This document shows, in pieces, positions 61,813 through 64,000 of a stretch of 64,000 nucleotides of DNA. The stretch spans positions 62,001 to 126,000 of the forward strand of contig CAMIAK010000005.1 in the NCBI GenBank assembly GCA_946222885.1. Reading direction: 5' to 3'. The notes under the pieces are model-generated. The model made no database searches. It had not been told where the DNA came from and saw only the letters and a program-made list of their open reading frames with translations. How positions within the stretch are numbered: position 1 is the first letter of the stretch; each line of letters begins with the position of its first letter. Source of the DNA: an uncultured Nesterenkonia sp. (lineage in GTDB: Bacteria; Actinomycetota; Actinomycetes; Actinomycetales; Micrococcaceae). The translations under genes and the position numbers were made by a program.

Positions 61813-63533
61813 GCGCCACCACAGAGAAATACACCGAGGAGCAGTACCTCGAGGCTGACCGGTATCAGCCCAAGACCAGCTCCGGGCGGATCGCCAACTA
61901 CGTCGACACCCGCGTGGGGGGCACCGGCATCGTCCGGGAGTTCGGCCGCAAGGTCTTCCCGGACCACTGGACCTTCATGTTCGGCGAGGTGGCGCTCTAC
62001 AGCTTCGTCATCCTCATCCTCTCGGGCACGTTCCTGACCTTCTGGTTCGACCCGTCGATGGCCACGACCCGCTACTCGGGCTCCTACGCCCCGCTGCAGG
62101 GTCTGGAGATGTCCACCGCCTACGCCACCGCGCTGGAGCTGTCCTTCGACGTGCGCGGCGGCCTGTTCATGCGCCAGCTGCACCACTGGGCGGCACTGCT
62201 GTTCGTGGCGGCCATGTCGATCCACATGCTGCGTGTGTTCTTCACCGGAGCCTTCCGGAAGCCGCGTGAGCTCAACTGGGTGGTCGGCTGCGCGCTGCTC
62301 ATCCTGGGCCTGGGCGCCGGCTTCACCGGCTACTCCCTGCCGGACGAGGTCCTCTCCGGCAACGGCCTGCGGATCATCGACGGCATGCTCAAGGCCATTC
62401 CGGTGGTCGGCACCTACATCTCCTTCTTCCTGTTCGGCGGCGAGTTCCCGGGCAACGAGGTCATCCCGCGCCTCTACGTGCTGCACATCATGGTCATCCC
62501 TGCGATGATCCTGCTGCTCATCGCGGTCCACCTCTTCCTGGTCGTGCTGCACAAGCACACCCAGTACCCCGGGCCGGGACGCACCGAGCGCAATGTGGTC
62601 GGCTACCCGGTCGGCCCGGTGTACGCGGCCAAGGCCGGCGGCTTCTTCTTCATCGTCTTCGGCATCCTGGCGCTGATCTCCGGAACCTTCCAGATCAACG
62701 CGCTCTGGAACTACGGGCCGTATGACCCCTCACCGGTCCAGGCGGGCGCCCAGCCCGACTGGTACATCGGGCCCTTCGAAGGCGTGCTGCGACTCATGCC
62801 CGGCTATCTCGGGGACTTCTCGCTGGAGTGGGTGATCCCGACGCCGTGGGGCGGCAACTCCTTGGCGATGCCGGTGCTGATCCCGATGATCCCGGTGGCA
62901 CTGATCTTCCTCGGCCTGTTCGTCTGGCCGTGGATCGAGAACTGGATCACCAAGGACAAGAAGGAGCACCACCTCCTCGACCGTCCGCGCAACGCCCCGA
63001 CCCGCACCGCCTTCGGCGCGGCCATCATGACCAACTACCTGATCATGTGGGGCATGGGTTCGAACGACCTCATCGCGACGCACTTCGGGCTCTCGCTGAA
63101 CGACATCACCTACTGGTCGCGTGTGCTGTTCTTCCTCGGCCCGGTGATCGCCTACATCCTCACCAAGCGGATCTGCCTCTCCCTGCAGCGCAAGGACCGT
63201 GAGATCGCCCTGCACGGCAACGAGGCAGGCGTGATCCAGGTGTCGGCCGACGGCGAGTTCACCGAGAAGCACAGCCGCCTGAACGACTACGAGCTGTGGA
63301 CCCTGGTGTCCTACGACTCGCCTGAGCCGACTCCGGCCCAGCCGAACGCGAAGGGCAAGATCACCCTGCTCGAGAAGTTCCGGGCACGCCTGAACCGGGC
63401 CTTCTACGAGGACCGTGTGGCACCGGTCAGCCGTGAGGAGTACCTCGAGGCGCTGGAGCACGATCACAGCCACCAGCAGCCCGGTGAGCTGCCCTCGAGC
63501 GGGGTGGGCGTCATCGAGTCCAAGGACCACTGA
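61809..63533 (+). CDS. qcrB: Cytochrome b subunit of bcc complex (QcrB)
   Basis: 574 aa. The heme b ligand region FMRQLHHWAALLFVAAMSIHMLRVFF and the second helix HIMVIPAMILLLIAVHLFLVVLHKH carry the His pairs, and IPTPWGGN is the quinol-site region in place of PEWY. The C-terminal third is the long actinobacterial extension. It is the site targeted by bc1 inhibitors in mycobacteria. ATG overlaps qcrA by 4 bp. Confidence 0.97.
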   Translation: MSATTEKYTEEQYLEADRYQPKTSSGRIANYVDTRVGGTGIVREFGRKVFPDHWTFMFGEVALYSFVILILSGTFLTFWFDPSMATTRYSGSYAPLQGLEMSTAYATALELSFDVRGGLFMRQLHHWAALLFVAAMSIHMLRVFFTGAFRKPRELNWVVGCALLILGLGAGFTGYSLPDEVLSGNGLRIIDGMLKAIPVVGTYISFFLFGGEFPGNEVIPRLYVLHIMVIPAMILLLIAVHLFLVVLHKHTQYPGPGRTERNVVGYPVGPVYAAKAGGFFFIVFGILALISGTFQINALWNYGPYDPSPVQAGAQPDWYIGPFEGVLRLMPGYLGDFSLEWVIPTPWGGNSLAMPVLIPMIPVALIFLGLFVWPWIENWITKDKKEHHLLDRPRNAPTRTAFGAAIMTNYLIMWGMGSNDLIATHFGLSLNDITYWSRVLFFLGPVIAYILTKRICLSLQRKDREIALHGNEAGVIQVSADGEFTEKHSRLNDYELWTLVSYDSPEPTPAQPNAKGKITLLEKFRARLNRAFYEDRVAPVSREEYLEALEHDHSHQQPGELPSSGVGVIESKDH

Positions 63534-63569
63534 GCCGGGTATTCCAGAGGGACCCTCCGGTTCCATCAC

Positions 63570-63630
63570 GACGACGGCGGGCCCGTTCTCCACAGGTTGG
63601 GGGACGGGCCCGCCGCCGTCTGTGTGTGCT
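63570..63630 (+). terminator. Terminator hairpin after qcrB
   Basis: A 17-bp stem with one mismatch (63570-63586 with 63604-63620) and a 17-nt loop, then TGTGTGTG rather than a pure T run. Confidence 0.75.
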
Positions 63631-63696
63631 CTGTAAGGTGGGTCCATCGGGCGGCCCCGGGGAACGGAGGGGTCCTGGACGGGAGGAGGGACACGG

Positions 63697-64000
63697 GTGG
63701 AGCTGCTCTTCTGGGTCCTGGTGATCATCGGCGTGGTCAGCGGGGTGCCCTTCGCCGTGGGATTCGGCGTCGGACAGGCTGTGGAGCGCCGGCGCTGGAG
63801 GAGGCGGGGCGCCTCTGAGCCGCCGGCGCCCCCGCCTGTTACGCCCCAGCCGCCTGCCCGCCCCCACTACGAGTGGCAGCAGCCCCAGCCCCAGGTTCCT
63901 CCCCAGCCGCAGCCCCCATCACCGCCGCCGACGCACCCGGGGCAGCCTGTGGCGGCTTACAGCTACGTTCCCCAGCCGGCGCCGCAGAAGTCAGCCGAGG
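63697..64000 (+). CDS. Proline-rich membrane protein, partial (C-terminus outside window)
   Basis: At least 101 codons, open to the window edge. One N-terminal membrane helix (LLFWVLVIIGVVSGVPFAVGFGVG), a basic stop-transfer segment ERRRWRRRG, then a cytoplasmic Pro/Gln-rich stretch (repeats of PQPQPP type). GTG start with GGGAGGAGGG upstream. It could be the N-terminal anchor of a larger protein. I recognise no family from this part. Confidence 0.7.
   Translation, partial: MELLFWVLVIIGVVSGVPFAVGFGVGQAVERRRWRRRGASEPPAPPPVTPQPPARPHYEWQQPQPQVPPQPQPPSPPPTHPGQPVAAYSYVPQPAPQKSAE

Overview
The window is a very GC-rich chromosomal segment of a high-GC Gram-positive bacterium. Actinobacterial markers are abundant: mycothiol ligase (mshC), the Pup tagging genes (arc/mpa, dop, pup, pafA), a PafB-PafC fusion, tatA-tatC, a CIRCE-controlled hrcA-dnaJ2 pair, and the bcc-aa3 respiratory genes (ctaCDF, ctaE-qcrCAB). 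The fused pafBC and the gene order resemble Micrococcaceae (Arthrobacter, Micrococcus, Kocuria, Nesterenkonia). The lack of 20S proteasome genes at the pup locus and the strongly acidic proteins would fit a Nesterenkonia- or Micrococcus-like genus, but this is inference. I see no phage, insertion sequence, CRISPR array or acquired island. Nearly everything is vertically inherited core genome.

Layout. 1-9.3 kb: partial transketolase, serB, an ABC ATPase, a TauE/SafE exporter, type-B L31, two lipoprotein genes (the second frameshifted), tRNA-Leu(GAG), a PH-like membrane protein, an M20 hydrolase and two small proteins. 9.3-14 kb: uppP, mshC, a PAC2-family protein, a HAD phosphatase and an M50 protease. 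14-25 kb: the pupylation locus trmI-arc-dop-pup-pafA, two FKBP isomerases, pafBC, tatA-tatC. 25-33.6 kb: pepN and a fatty-acid cluster (acyl-CoA oxidase/dehydrogenase facing thiolase-FabG4-MaoC). 33.6-46.9 kb: holA, rpsT, lepA, hemW, DUF4870, DUF3097, hrcA-dnaJ2-rsmE, phoH-ybeY-corC-era. 46.9-53.8 kb: leuA with a leucine-rich leader peptide, recO, uppS, an alpha/beta hydrolase, pyrD, DUF3043, erpA. 53.8-64 kb: cytochrome oxidase and bc1 genes, interrupted by def and trpD, then a partial proline-rich membrane protein.

How the genes work together. Dop deamidates Pup (which ends GGQ), PafA attaches it to proteins, and ARC would act on tagged proteins. prcB and prcA are missing between pup and pafA, and ARC lacks the usual C-terminal proteasome-docking tail, so tagging here probably does not feed a 20S core. 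PafBC is the DNA-damage regulator usually encoded beside this system. ctaCDF, ctaE and qcrCAB encode most of the bcc-aa3 supercomplex. A repeated TTCTAC-N5-GTAGAA-like palindrome in both upstream regions may co-regulate the two operons.

Many genes on both strands (21 listed) have a TANNNT-like -10 hexamer 6-7 nt before an ATG or GTG and little or no Shine-Dalgarno sequence, which points to widespread leaderless transcripts. I used this to choose several start codons. I did not find a clearly undescribed multi-gene system. The best leads are the proteasome-less pup locus with its duplicated pup 3' end, the shared respiratory palindromes, the leuA leader and the frameshifted lipoprotein.
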